From Bradyrhizobium sp. (GTDB lineage: Bacteria > Pseudomonadota > Alphaproteobacteria > Rhizobiales > Xanthobacteraceae): a stretch of 64,000 nucleotides of DNA. Location of the stretch: positions 92,050 through 156,049 of the forward strand of contig NZ_JACRAW010000097.1 in assembly GCF_016213215.1 (NCBI RefSeq). Direction: 5' to 3'. Shown here in pieces: positions 9,889-18,940 of this stretch. A program made the position numbers and the translations under genes. The notes below the pieces were generated by a model. The model did not search any database. It worked only from the letters and a program-made list of their open reading frames with translations, and was not told where the DNA came from. Position 1 is the stretch's first letter. Every line of letters starts with the position of its first letter.

Positions 9889-9930
9889 CGTGAGTGCTCT
9901 AGCACTGCTCCACTGGTTATCTCGGCTTTG

Positions 9931-10899
9931 TTAGACCTTATATTCAATCAACCCGCTCCGCCTTCGTCGCAGTCGCGACAGCGCGAACCACATTACTCCC
10001 TCGGCTTCGGGAAAACGAGCGAGTACGTGGAATACGGCGAGTGGAGTCCGTTCGGGATCTTTTGCTCGCAACCATAGCCGAAGCATCTGGAGCGGATAGA
10101 TCAACCAGGCCACAAGGCCGGCCGGCCAGAATGCGACCGACGCGATCAGGCACGCCAGCGGAAGCAATGCGCCCCATACAACCGCGCGGGCCGTTTCACG
10201 CAGCCAGTGGCCGTGCCGACGGCCATGCAGAAATGCGCCCTCGGCAAAGGCGTGGCCGCTCCTCACCACCCGTCGCCACCATTGGCCGAAGTTCGTGATC
10301 GCGGCGTCGTGGCTGGTCATCTCGGCCGGCAGGCGATGGATTTGCCAGCCGCTTGCCCGCAGCCGAACGCAAAGCTCGGGCTCTTCGCCGGCGATCAGGT
10401 CGGATCGATAGCCTCCCGCCGCCGACAACGCCTTAGCCCGCAGCATGACGTCTCCGCCGAAAGCCTTGGCAGGTCCGAGCGGCACATCCCATTCGATGTC
10501 GCACAGGCGGTTGTAGATCGAGCGTTCGCGAAAGCGTTCGCGTCGTCGTCCAAATGCAGCGCAGACCTCCGGATGCGATTCCAGGAAGGATAGAGCCGAC
10601 GCTGGCCAGTCCGGGTGCAGTTCGCAGTCGCCGTCGATGAACTGCACGAAGGCGATCTCGGGGAAGCGCTGCATCAGCTCGCGAAAGCCTTCGTTGCGTG
10701 CGCGGGCGGCCGTAAAAGGCTGTTCGGGTGAGAGCTCGTGAACGGGAACGCCGTGGTCGCGAACCCAGGCCGGCGACCCGTCGCTCGAGCCTGAGTCGAC
10801 GTAGATGATCGGGGCATCCGGCGGCAACGAGCGGATGCACGCCTTCAGGCGCTCGCCCTCGTTCCGGCCGATGACTACATAGCCGATCCGTTGCGACAT
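9931..10899 (-). CDS. GT2 family glycosyltransferase
   Basis: This 322-residue GT-A fold enzyme shows VVIGRNEGERL at the N-terminus, an IYVDSGSSDGS strand and an FIDGDCELH metal-binding motif in place of a simple DXD. The C-terminal part has about two hydrophobic segments (near residues 235-270), suggesting attachment to the inner membrane. It overlaps the upstream acyltransferase gene by one base, showing translational coupling in an operon read leftward. Donor and acceptor sugars are not predictable from sequence. Confidence 0.8.
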   Translation of the reverse strand: MSQRIGYVVIGRNEGERLKACIRSLPPDAPIIYVDSGSSDGSPAWVRDHGVPVHELSPEQPFTAARARNEGFRELMQRFPEIAFVQFIDGDCELHPDWPASALSFLESHPEVCAAFGRRRERFRERSIYNRLCDIEWDVPLGPAKAFGGDVMLRAKALSAAGGYRSDLIAGEEPELCVRLRASGWQIHRLPAEMTSHDAAITNFGQWWRRVVRSGHAFAEGAFLHGRRHGHWLRETARAVVWGALLPLACLIASVAFWPAGLVAWLIYPLQMLRLWLRAKDPERTPLAVFHVLARFPEAEGVMWFALSRLRRRRSGLIEYKV

Positions 10900-11405
10900 C
10901 AGCGCAGCCCGCCCGCGCTTTCAGCGCTGGCCATAGATTCTTGCGTAGGCCACGACGTTATCACCGCGTTCGCCCTGATCTCGGAATGAGCAGGTATCAC
11001 CACCGGTCCAAGGATCCTGGCCCCGGCACCGACATCAACGTGTCCTTCCAGGACAGGCAGCCCGCCACCGCGGCGGGTGCCGACCGTGACCTGCTGAAAC
11101 AGAAGGCAGTTGACGCCGATCTTCGCCTCAGGGTGGATCACGATGCCGTTCGGATGCGGCAGCAGCAGCCCGCCGCCGATGTCGCAATTGATCGGAATGT
11201 CCGCGCCGGTAACCACGCTCCAGAACCGGTGCTCCAGGACGTAGAGCCTGCGGCGAAGCTTGCAGAATAGTCCCGTCCGTTTCGCAAGGCGCTGATAGCC
11301 TCGGATGGTTTTCAGTAGCTGTTTGCCGGGTTGCCAGAAGCTGGTGACCGCCTCGCGCGACCAGTCCGGAACCGTTGCGCTGACTTCCTGCGTCGCTTCA
11401 GCCAT
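10899..11405 (-). CDS. Serine-acetyltransferase-like hexapeptide acyltransferase
   Basis: This 168-residue protein contains left-handed beta-helix repeats of the [LIV]-G-x-x-x-x type, for example around IGGGLLLPHPNGIVIH and the GAGARILGPVVIP stretch. The IHPEAKIG and QQVTVGT segments resemble the catalytic region of serine acetyltransferases, with His in the first coil. In this setting it probably O-acetylates a sugar of the exopolysaccharide rather than serine; that is inference from location. The 8-base overlap with the upstream acyltransferase gene and 1-base overlap with the downstream glycosyltransferase place it inside a tight operon. Confidence 0.75.
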   Translation of the reverse strand: MAEATQEVSATVPDWSREAVTSFWQPGKQLLKTIRGYQRLAKRTGLFCKLRRRLYVLEHRFWSVVTGADIPINCDIGGGLLLPHPNGIVIHPEAKIGVNCLLFQQVTVGTRRGGGLPVLEGHVDVGAGARILGPVVIPAHSEIRANAVITSWPTQESMASAESAGGLR

Positions 11406-11925
11406 TGGCTGCCCTGATCGTTTCGTGCCGCCGCGGCTTGATCACCGCCGGCACGCCGATGGCGATCGAGTTGGCGGGCACGTCGTCGAGCACCACCGCG
11501 TTGGCCCCGATGATCGAATTGTCGCCGACCGTGATCGCTCCCAGCAGCTTGGCGCCGGCGCCGATGTCGACATTGTTGCCGATGACGGGCGCACAGGGCT
11601 CATCGACCCGGCGCAATCCGACCACCACCCCGTTGCGGATCCGGCAATTGTCGCCAAAGCGCGCATAGCCGCTGATGATGATCCCGCCGAAATGATCGAT
11701 GATGAAATTGCGGCCCACGATCACCTCGCAGGGCAGCTCGATGCCGGTCAGGATCTGCACCAGCTTGAACAGGATCTTGTAGATGAACGAGCACAGCTTG
11801 CGAAGCAGGGCAGGGCGCACGCCATAACGCCATCGGCCGAAGCGGTAGACGATCATCACCCAAAAGCCCTGGGCGCCCCAGTCCCGCCCATGGGTTGCAA
11901 AATCGGAGCGAATATTGTCGAACAT
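11398..11925 (-). CDS. Serine O-acetyltransferase-like acyltransferase
   Basis: This 175-residue protein has an N-terminal helical part (MFDNIRSDF onwards) followed by hexapeptide repeats, with the HFGGIIISG and GLRRVDEPCAPVIG segments typical of CysE-like acetyltransferases. The 5' end could lie further upstream at 11976, adding 17 residues, but the chosen ATG gives the usual family N-terminus and has a GGTGG ribosome binding site. It is the first gene of a leftward operon of acyltransferase, acyltransferase, GT2 and then pyruvyl transferase. I infer that it acetylates the polymer rather than making O-acetylserine for cysteine synthesis. Confidence 0.75.
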   Translation of the reverse strand: MFDNIRSDFATHGRDWGAQGFWVMIVYRFGRWRYGVRPALLRKLCSFIYKILFKLVQILTGIELPCEVIVGRNFIIDHFGGIIISGYARFGDNCRIRNGVVVGLRRVDEPCAPVIGNNVDIGAGAKLLGAITVGDNSIIGANAVVLDDVPANSIAIGVPAVIKPRRHETIRAANG

Positions 11926-12213
11926 TACACCACCGTGCACGCCATCGTTGGTCGCCCCACGCACCGCTCTCAACATGCGGCTTTATACTGTGCTTGTGTC
12001 GTGAGTGCCAAAAGCTTGCAAATTTGGTGAACCGGGCTTGGCCCGATTTTCAATCCGTCAGCACCTGGCTGCCCTTTAATCCGGTCCCCACATTAATCAC
12101 ATAAATCGATTGACTTTTCCCCGGCACGACGTTCGTGTTAGACATTAACTGGTTACGATACGATTTTACCCGAATTCTCGTTGGGGCTCGAAATTTAAGT
12201 TCGTGGGGCTTTT

Positions 12214-13389
12214 GTGTTAAACACCTTGCGTGCGGACCGCCGGGGTCCTGCCCCGGCTGCAGGAGCATTGCCGTTTCCCGCAATGGAACCGGATGCTCAC
12301 GACGATCTTGCGCGCGATGTTTATGGCCTGCTCGGCGTTCCCGTCGATGCGATCGATTTTCCGGCCTTGCTTGATGGGATGGGAGCGGCTGCCGGAATGG
12401 GCTCGCCGTTCCTGATTTCGACGCCCAACGTCAACTTCCTGGTCAAGAGCCAGGAAAGTTCGGACTTTCGCGAGACCCTGTTGCTCAGCGATCTGTGCCT
12501 GGTCGACGGCATGCCGTTGATCTGGATCGCCAAGATGCTGGGCATCCCGATCCATGAACGGGTGGCCGGCAGCGATCTTTTCGAGCGGCTCAAGCGGGCC
12601 AACGAGCCGGAGCGACGGCTCCGCGTTTTCCTGCTGGGCGGCGCCGAGGACCTCGTCGCCCGGGTGGGGGCAAAGCTCAACGCCGAGAAATGCGGCCTGC
12701 AATGCGTCGGCGTGCTCAATCCAGGGTTCGGCACCATCGACGAAATGAGCACTCCGGAGATCATCAACACCATCAATGCGAGCGAAGCCGATCTGCTCGC
12801 GGTTTTCTTCGGCGCCGAAAAAGCCCAGGCATGGCTGATCCGCAACCACTGGCACCTGCGCGCTCCCATCCGCGCCCAGTTCGGCGCAACCATCAATTTC
12901 GAAGCCGGAACGGTCAGACGGGCGCCGCCCCTGCTGCGGAGCACGGGTTTCGAATGGTTGTGGCGCATCAAGGAGGAGCCGTACCTCTGGCGCCGCTACT
13001 GGAATGATGGCCTGACGCTGCTTCGCCTGTTTGTTACCTGCGTCCTGCCGATGAGCCTGCGTGCGAAGGGGCCGGAAAAAGCGACGCTTTCCGTCGAGGC
13101 GAGTGAGGACGATCTTTCCGTGAGGATCAGCCTGATGGGGGCAGCTGTCGCAGCCCACGCGGATGGCGCTGTTGCGCACTTTCGCACCGCTCTCAAGGCG
13201 CGCAAGCCGGTTGTCATCGACCTGTCGCAAGCGCAGATGATCGATGCCAGGTTCTTTGGAGTATTCCTCATGGTCCGGAAGAATCTCGCCCGACGCGGCC
13301 TTTCGCTCCGGTTTACGGGTGTGTCATCCAGCACCCGGCGAACGTTTCGTTTGAACAGATTCGAATTTCTTCTGTCGCACGAAGTGTGA
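12214..13389 (+). CDS. WecG/TagA/CpsF glycosyltransferase (GT26) fused to a C-terminal STAS domain
   Basis: Residues about 30-265 match the WecG/TagA/CpsF family: STPNVNFLVKS, then LVDGMPLIWIAKMLG, a VAGSDLF motif, and GAEKAQAWL. Such enzymes transfer N-acetylmannosaminuronate-type or related sugars to lipid-linked acceptors. Residues about 290-391 form a different module: KPVVIDLSQAQMIDARFFGVFLM followed by a short helix, the pattern of a STAS (anti-sigma-factor-antagonist) domain. STAS domains normally bind partner proteins or nucleotides, so this part may regulate the enzyme or anchor it to a complex. The GTG at 12214 follows GGGG; an ATG at 12283 is an alternative start. It precedes the PrsT-like gene by 53 bases. 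Confidence 0.8.
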   Translation: MLNTLRADRRGPAPAAGALPFPAMEPDAHDDLARDVYGLLGVPVDAIDFPALLDGMGAAAGMGSPFLISTPNVNFLVKSQESSDFRETLLLSDLCLVDGMPLIWIAKMLGIPIHERVAGSDLFERLKRANEPERRLRVFLLGGAEDLVARVGAKLNAEKCGLQCVGVLNPGFGTIDEMSTPEIINTINASEADLLAVFFGAEKAQAWLIRNHWHLRAPIRAQFGATINFEAGTVRRAPPLLRSTGFEWLWRIKEEPYLWRRYWNDGLTLLRLFVTCVLPMSLRAKGPEKATLSVEASEDDLSVRISLMGAAVAAHADGAVAHFRTALKARKPVVIDLSQAQMIDARFFGVFLMVRKNLARRGLSLRFTGVSSSTRRTFRLNRFEFLLSHEV

Positions 13390-13442
13390 TAGCGCAAGTG
13401 AATGGTTCGCCATAAGGCTGCTTTTTATCGCCAGGGCACAGC

Positions 13443-15851
13443 ATGACGCATTTGCTTCGTCTAGTTCGTTATAAGTTCCGGTTTCAGGTTGCGGCTTCCC
13501 TCGTGGTCGCGGCACTGGTCAGCGGCTGCGGCTCGCCCGAGGACCGCGCGCAATCCCATTACGAAAGCGGGATGGCGCTCATCGCCAAGAAGGATGATCT
13601 CAACGCCCGTTTGGAGCTTCTGAAGGCCGTCAAATACAAGAGCGACAAGGTCGAGGTCTGGCGGGCTCTTGCCGGGATCGACGAGCGTACCAAGGCGAAC
13701 TCGCTTTTCCTGGACCTGCGCCGCATCGTCGAGCTCGATCCGAATGACCTTGGTGCAAGATTGAAGCTTGCGCGCATCATGCTCGCCGGCGGCGCCGCCG
13801 AGGCGGCTCTGAAGGTGGTGGACGCGGCCAATGAAGGGGACAAGCCGAGTGCCGCGCTTCATGCCTTGCGGGCGATGATTCTCCTCAGGACGAGGGATAC
13901 CGGCGGCGCTGTTCGCGAAGCGCAACGCGCGTTGGAGATTGATCCTGGTAACGTGGACGCCGTCACCTTGCTGGCATCCAGGAAGCTCTCGGACCGGGAT
14001 GTTGACGCAGCCCTGAAGCTTCTGGATTCTCTGCCAAAGGACGTCGCGACGACCGAAGTTCGCGTGCCGCTGCTGAAGGCAGAAATCTTCGCCCGAAAAG
14101 GCGACCTGCCGAAGTCGGAACAGATCATTCGCACCCTGGTATCCGAGCATCCTCAGGAGCCCAGCTATCAAACTCAGCTGCTTCGCATCCTGATCGCTCA
14201 GCGCAAGCTTGATGATGCGGAGAAGGAGATCAGAAAGAAGGTCGAAGCCGCCAAAGGCAGCAAGGCAGTCCTCGAACTCGTCGGCTTTCTGAATTCCTTC
14301 CGGGGCGCCGACGCCGCACGCGCGGAGCTTGAGGCGCGAATAAAGGCCGGCGGCGACGTTTTCGACTATCAGATCGCGCGGGCCGAACTGGATACGGTTC
14401 AGAACCGGACCGCCGAAGCAAGGCAGGTCCTGCAAAAGCTCGCAACGGAAGCGGCGAGCCCTGAAAGGCAGGTCGCGGCGAAGCTCAAGCTTGCCCAACT
14501 GGAGCTCGGCAAGGGCGATCGGCAATCCGCCGAGACGCTCATTTCGGAAATCTTGTCCAAGGACCGCCGCAACGGAGGTGCCCTCCGGCTGCGCGCGGCG
14601 CTCAGCGTCGACAAGGGGCAGACGGATAGCGCGATCGCCGATCTGCGCGAGGCGCTCAACGATCAGCCCAAGTCGCCGGAACTGCTGCTCATGCTGGCGC
14701 TTGCCTATGAACGGGCCGACAAGAATGAACTTGCCGACCGTCAATATGCAGACGCGCTGAAATGGTCCAACCTGAACCCGGAGGTCGCTCTTCGATACGT
14801 GGCGTTTCTCCAACGCAGGAAGAATGCCGCCCGTGCCGAGGACGTGCTGACCGAGGTTGCAAACCGCAATTCGAATAATCTGCAGGTCTTGTCATCGTTG
14901 GCTCAAGTGCGCTTGAGCCGCCAGAACTGGCCTGGGGCTTTGGCCGTGGCCGATGCGCTTCCCCCCAGCAAGGAAGCTCGCGTGCTGGCGGGTGAAATCA
15001 GGGCTGCGGCCCTCGAGGGGCAGAACAAGTTCGATGAAAGCATTGCGGCCCTCGAGGAAGCCCACAGGGCGGTGCCCGAGGCGGCGCAGCCGGTGATTGC
15101 GCTCGCCTCGGCCTATGTGCGACGGGGAAGGGCCGATCAGGCGACGGCTCTGCTGCAAGACATGAACAAGCGTTACCCCGGAAACGCTCGGCTGCTCGTG
15201 CTGCTCGGGCAGACCGAACTTGCCCAAAAGAAGGACGAGGCGGCACTGGCCGACTTCAAGGAAGCGATCTCACGACAGCCGAAAGACCCGGTGGGATACA
15301 GTGCATTGTCCGAGTACTACATCCGCAATAAGAATTTCGATGCTGCTGAAAAGGTCGTGCAGGCCGCACTCAAGGAGATCCCGGGAAGTCTCGGTTTTCG
15401 GCTCTCGTTGGCAAGTCTTCAAATCCTGAAGGGCAACAACGAAGGCGCCATAGCCGAGTATGAAGCGATCTTGAAGGAGCAGCCTCAATCCCTCGTCGCG
15501 GCGAACAACTTGGTCAGTCTGATCCTCGATCATCGTTCAGACAAGGAAAGTCTGGAGAAGGCGTTTTCGCTCTCCGAGGCTCTCAAGGATTCGAATCTAC
15601 CTCAGTTTCAGGATACGTTGGGGTGGGCTCGCTACAAGCAGGGCGACCTGAAGGGAGCGATTTCAGCATTGGAAACGGCCGCCGCCAAGGCCTCAAATCT
15701 GTCTGCTGTTCACTACCATCTGGGGATGACGTATGCGGCGGCAGGGCAGGCTGAGAAGGCCGCGCTGGAGCTGAAGAAGGCGTTTGATCTGGAGCCGGAA
15801 GGAACGCCGCTGAAGGAAAGCATTCGCGCCGCGATGAAGTCCAAGGGCTAG
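13443..15851 (+). CDS. prsT: PEP-CTERM/exosortase system TPR-repeat lipoprotein (PrsT-like)
   Basis: This 802-residue protein starts with a basic, hydrophobic leader ending in a lipobox (LVSGC, Cys29), so it should be a lipoprotein. The rest is a long array of tetratricopeptide repeats (for example ARLKLARIMLAGG, YQTQLLRILIAQR and LGWARYKQGDLKGAI), as in the TPR lipoprotein family linked to exosortase/PEP-CTERM loci. It probably scaffolds assembly or export of the exopolysaccharide at the periplasmic side of the envelope. Family members are usually somewhat longer (about 900 residues). It is co-directional with the preceding GT26-STAS gene. Confidence 0.85.
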   Translation: MTHLLRLVRYKFRFQVAASLVVAALVSGCGSPEDRAQSHYESGMALIAKKDDLNARLELLKAVKYKSDKVEVWRALAGIDERTKANSLFLDLRRIVELDPNDLGARLKLARIMLAGGAAEAALKVVDAANEGDKPSAALHALRAMILLRTRDTGGAVREAQRALEIDPGNVDAVTLLASRKLSDRDVDAALKLLDSLPKDVATTEVRVPLLKAEIFARKGDLPKSEQIIRTLVSEHPQEPSYQTQLLRILIAQRKLDDAEKEIRKKVEAAKGSKAVLELVGFLNSFRGADAARAELEARIKAGGDVFDYQIARAELDTVQNRTAEARQVLQKLATEAASPERQVAAKLKLAQLELGKGDRQSAETLISEILSKDRRNGGALRLRAALSVDKGQTDSAIADLREALNDQPKSPELLLMLALAYERADKNELADRQYADALKWSNLNPEVALRYVAFLQRRKNAARAEDVLTEVANRNSNNLQVLSSLAQVRLSRQNWPGALAVADALPPSKEARVLAGEIRAAALEGQNKFDESIAALEEAHRAVPEAAQPVIALASAYVRRGRADQATALLQDMNKRYPGNARLLVLLGQTELAQKKDEAALADFKEAISRQPKDPVGYSALSEYYIRNKNFDAAEKVVQAALKEIPGSLGFRLSLASLQILKGNNEGAIAEYEAILKEQPQSLVAANNLVSLILDHRSDKESLEKAFSLSEALKDSNLPQFQDTLGWARYKQGDLKGAISALETAAAKASNLSAVHYHLGMTYAAAGQAEKAALELKKAFDLEPEGTPLKESIRAAMKSKG

Positions 15852-15857
15852 GTCAGA

Positions 15858-17096
15858 CTAGTTGCCGGAGGGCAACAGGACGAAGTTGTGGGTCACGGCG
15901 AACAGAAGGCTGTGCGAGTCGGCGGGCGAGGTTCCTGATACCGTGGGCGTGCCGGTCACGGGATCGATGATCGTCCCTCCCGTGCTCGCGAAGCGATGCT
16001 GGTAGCGGTACGTGAGCTGGGTCAGCCATTCCCGAGTCAGAGTTCGGCTATAGGTCGCTGAGGCCGATGCGTAATCCGTGGTCGTGGTGGCAATCTGCCG
16101 GTTGCCGCTGGCGGAAAACGACAGCGACGAGCGGCTGTTAACCTGGTGATTCAAACTTGCCGTAATCGAATCCCGCTTGATCATCGAGCCAACGATGCTC
16201 GGTCCGACGGACTGGCTGGCTACAACAGTGAGGGTCGTGGTCTTCAGCATCCTGTAGGTGAGAACGGCGTCGCCGATCCAGTCATATACCGCGTTCGAAA
16301 CCGGCGTGGCTGACACGATCCCGCCAATGGGGGATGTCGACACTCCGCCTTTGGTGACGAGGGCTGCCGCGCCAATGTTTCCGCGGAAGGACAGTACAGG
16401 TGAGAGCGTGGCATCGATCCCGACCTGTTCGCGATAGATCTGGTTGCGCGTGTTGAATGCGTTGTCGAATTCAAGCAGTTCCGCTTCGGAGGAAAAACTG
16501 AGCGAGGCGACGGAACTTAAGGAATGGCGCCAACTTCCCCTCACCAACGTGTCGGTGAACGGAATGCCGCCGCTCGAGGGCTCGTAGCTGGTGCGGGTTG
16601 AGGTGGCAAACAGGCTCACCCTATCCAAAGCGCTCAGCGATCGATCGATGCCACCGCTGGCGGTCAACCTGTCGAGGAAGCCGCCCACATTCGTTGAAAT
16701 GCCAAGATCATTCAAAATCGCGAGCGCGGTGCTTTGTTGCCTCCAGGCTGCTTCAATGAACTCCCGATCCGACTTGATCTTCCCGTTCTGTTCGTAATGA
16801 GCTCTGAAGCCGTAGTTCAGGAATTCCGACGGCCGTCCATCGACGGCAGGTCCCCAATATTTCTTGTAGCTGCCGTCGCCATCGAGAATGAATTTCGATG
16901 TAGGGGTTCTGGCTTCCGCGCTGGTGGTCAGGGTGGAATAGGACCCAAGCGCCGCCATGGGCGTAGGGCTCAGAAACTGATTGCTGTTGAACTCGACACT
17001 TTGGCTTTCAGATGTCTTGATCGACCAATCGAGTCCGAATGCCACCGACGGCGTCATGCCGGTGCATAGCGAGACCGCGATGGCAATTCTTTTCAC
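15858..17096 (-). CDS. Putative outer-membrane beta-barrel protein of the exopolysaccharide/exosortase locus
   Basis: This 412-residue protein has a signal peptide (AIAVSLCTGMTPSVAFG) and then many alternating polar/hydrophobic strands with aromatic caps, ending in a hydrophobic segment (HSLLFAVTHNFVLLP). That is the pattern of an outer-membrane beta-barrel. Exosortase-linked exopolysaccharide loci commonly carry an outer-membrane protein of about this size (TIGR03016-like); I place it there by position and architecture rather than by a signature motif. It is convergent with the TPR lipoprotein gene (6 bases between stops) and lies downstream of the Wza-like export gene on the same strand. 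Confidence 0.6.
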   Translation of the reverse strand: MKRIAIAVSLCTGMTPSVAFGLDWSIKTSESQSVEFNSNQFLSPTPMAALGSYSTLTTSAEARTPTSKFILDGDGSYKKYWGPAVDGRPSEFLNYGFRAHYEQNGKIKSDREFIEAAWRQQSTALAILNDLGISTNVGGFLDRLTASGGIDRSLSALDRVSLFATSTRTSYEPSSGGIPFTDTLVRGSWRHSLSSVASLSFSSEAELLEFDNAFNTRNQIYREQVGIDATLSPVLSFRGNIGAAALVTKGGVSTSPIGGIVSATPVSNAVYDWIGDAVLTYRMLKTTTLTVVASQSVGPSIVGSMIKRDSITASLNHQVNSRSSLSFSASGNRQIATTTTDYASASATYSRTLTREWLTQLTYRYQHRFASTGGTIIDPVTGTPTVSGTSPADSHSLLFAVTHNFVLLPSGN

Positions 17097-17130
17097 AGCA
17101 GGTTTCGTTTCTGAACAGCTTTAGCTTCCT

Positions 17131-17715
17131 TCAGTCAAAAAGCCCTCGTTCGGGAACGACGATCACGTCACCAGCCCGAAGCATGATGTTGCCCTCGAGA
17201 TCGGCGCCGGCCTCATAGGCTCTGTAGTTGAAGACAAAGATTGTCTCATCGCCGGTAGGTGCTCGGCGGCGCACCTGGATACGACGTTTGGCGGCGAATG
17301 GACCAATTCCGCCCGCTAGCGCGATCCCCTGCATCAGCGTGGTCGGCTGTCGAACGACGTAGGAGCCGGGCCTGAGGACCTCGCCGGTAATGAAGATCTT
17401 CGGCTTCAGGTCTTCTTCGGGGACATCCTTAGGCGCATTCGCCAGCGCAACCGTGACGTCAAGTGCTTCGTCCTTGTAATTGGGCTTTAGCTTGGACTTG
17501 AGGATGTTCTCAACGGCGAGAGGTGTCAGTCCGCGGGCCCTGATGTGCCCAGCCAGGGGAAACGCGATCTCGCCAAGAGGATCCACCACGACCGTTCGGT
17601 CCAACTTTGGATCCTGCAATACCGTGATCGATAACGCGTCGCCGGGTTTGAGCGTTTGGGCACCAGCGGCCGAAATACAGAACCCGAGACACAACAAAGC
17701 AAACAGGGTCCGCAT
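17131..17715 (-). CDS. Wza-like polysaccharide export protein
   Basis: This 194-residue secreted protein has a signal peptide ending AAGAQ, then the polysaccharide export motif region: LKPGDALSITVLQDPKLDRTVVVDPLG followed by ISFPLAG-like text and a SLBB-type segment (FITGEVLRPGSYVV). It forms part of the outer-membrane exit channel. It lacks the C-terminal helix region of E. coli Wza and has no lipobox cysteine, as in short EpsE-type exporters of exosortase loci. I chose the ATG at 17715 because a GGAGGGG ribosome binding site sits 6 bases upstream; the in-frame ATG at 17730 lies within that site. It is followed by the barrel-protein gene. Confidence 0.85.
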   Translation of the reverse strand: MRTLFALLCLGFCISAAGAQTLKPGDALSITVLQDPKLDRTVVVDPLGEIAFPLAGHIRARGLTPLAVENILKSKLKPNYKDEALDVTVALANAPKDVPEEDLKPKIFITGEVLRPGSYVVRQPTTLMQGIALAGGIGPFAAKRRIQVRRRAPTGDETIFVFNYRAYEAGADLEGNIMLRAGDVIVVPERGLFD

Positions 17716-17856
17716 GCCCATCCCCTCCAAACAACAAAGCGAGCCAAATCGAGCCTTTAGCGTTCTGCTCAGGCTCCAACGTCCCCACCGGCCCCAACGT
17801 GTGAGTCTGACAGGGACCGTAGTGGGTTTCAGCTAGCCGAGGAACCCCGGCAAAAA

Positions 17857-18675
17857 TTATCTCACCGGAAAAATGCTGTACTGTTGCTTGTCTGCAATAA
17901 CGTCGCGAACCAGTTTATCCGAGATAACGCGTTGGTCGTTGGCGAAGCCATAGACCAGGGCCGTATCGCACAAGATATTGATTATTCGTGGGATTCCGCC
18001 GCTTGCTTTGGCAATCAGGGCTGCGGCTTCCTGGGTGAACAAAGGCCGACGTGCCCCCACGGCATGAAGGCGAAAAGCCATATAATTCGCGACCTCACCA
18101 TAATCGAGCGCCTTTAAATGGAAGTCCGATGAAATCCTTTGGGCAAATTGGTGCAGCTTGGGCATCAACAACAGGTCGCGGAGCTGCGGCTGCCCGACCA
18201 GAATCAGCTGCAGTATCTGGGATTTGTCGGCATTGATGTTTGAGAGCATGCGCAGATGCTCGAGCGCTTCCGGCGCGAGGTTTTGCGCCTCGTCGATGAT
18301 TAATATCGTCCGTCTTCCATTGGCGTATTGCCCGTACAGAAAATCATGCAAGCGCTTGAAAAGGTAGGGGTAATCTCCCTCGAAAGGCTGCCCCACCGAC
18401 ATCAGGATCCATTGCAGGAGCTCCTGGCGCCCCTCAGGCGAGTTCGAGATCAGTCCTACCGTAATACCGGCGCTCACCTTCTGCAGCAAATGGCGTACGA
18501 GGGTAGTCTTTCCTGATCCGATCTCGCCAGTAATGACTGTGAAGCCGGCATTGTTCATGACGCCGAACTCCAGCATCGTAAACGCCATCGAATGCATCTT
18601 GCCCCAGTAGATCAGGTCCGGGTCCGGAAGAATCGAAAACGGCTTCTCCCGTAGCTGATAGAACGCCTCGTACAT
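17857..18675 (-). CDS. ExeA-like AAA ATPase of the PEP-CTERM/exopolysaccharide system
   Basis: This 272-residue ATPase starts with MYEAFYQLREKPFSILPDP, the hallmark opening of the exosortase-linked ATPase family related to GspA/ExeA. It carries a Walker A motif (GEIGSGKTT, residues 50-58), Walker B (ILIIDEAQNL) and a sensor-like VGQPQLRDLL. Such ATPases are thought to drive polysaccharide or secretion machinery at the inner membrane. It lies upstream of the export protein gene on the minus strand, with a 141-base gap, and is divergent from the chain-length determinant gene. Confidence 0.88.
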   Translation of the reverse strand: MYEAFYQLREKPFSILPDPDLIYWGKMHSMAFTMLEFGVMNNAGFTVITGEIGSGKTTLVRHLLQKVSAGITVGLISNSPEGRQELLQWILMSVGQPFEGDYPYLFKRLHDFLYGQYANGRRTILIIDEAQNLAPEALEHLRMLSNINADKSQILQLILVGQPQLRDLLLMPKLHQFAQRISSDFHLKALDYGEVANYMAFRLHAVGARRPLFTQEAAALIAKASGGIPRIINILCDTALVYGFANDQRVISDKLVRDVIADKQQYSIFPVR

Positions 18676-18940
18676 CGCAATCCCTTGGCCAGAAGCCTAT
18701 TATAAACTCAATTCGCGTAAATACTTAGGGTGTGCTTGGGAATCTGCGAGCTTCGTAAACGTCCGCAGCCGATTTCGACTGGCTCATGCATGAAACCATT
18801 AACAAAAAACTTAAATTGAACTTCCGCCTGGCAACTATTCGTTAAAGGTCATCTAGGTTCGATGGTAAGAGTTGAGCAGGTCTCGTTCAACCTGCTGTGC
18901 GGGCAGGTGTCTCGCCGGCCGCTGTTTGGAAGACGGACGC

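Noticed and set aside
10041..12030. Several long plus-strand frames opposite the acyltransferase and GT2 genes.
   Set aside because: They are antisense to genes with clear protein families and show the Arg/His/Asp-rich make-up of reverse reading of GC-rich genes.
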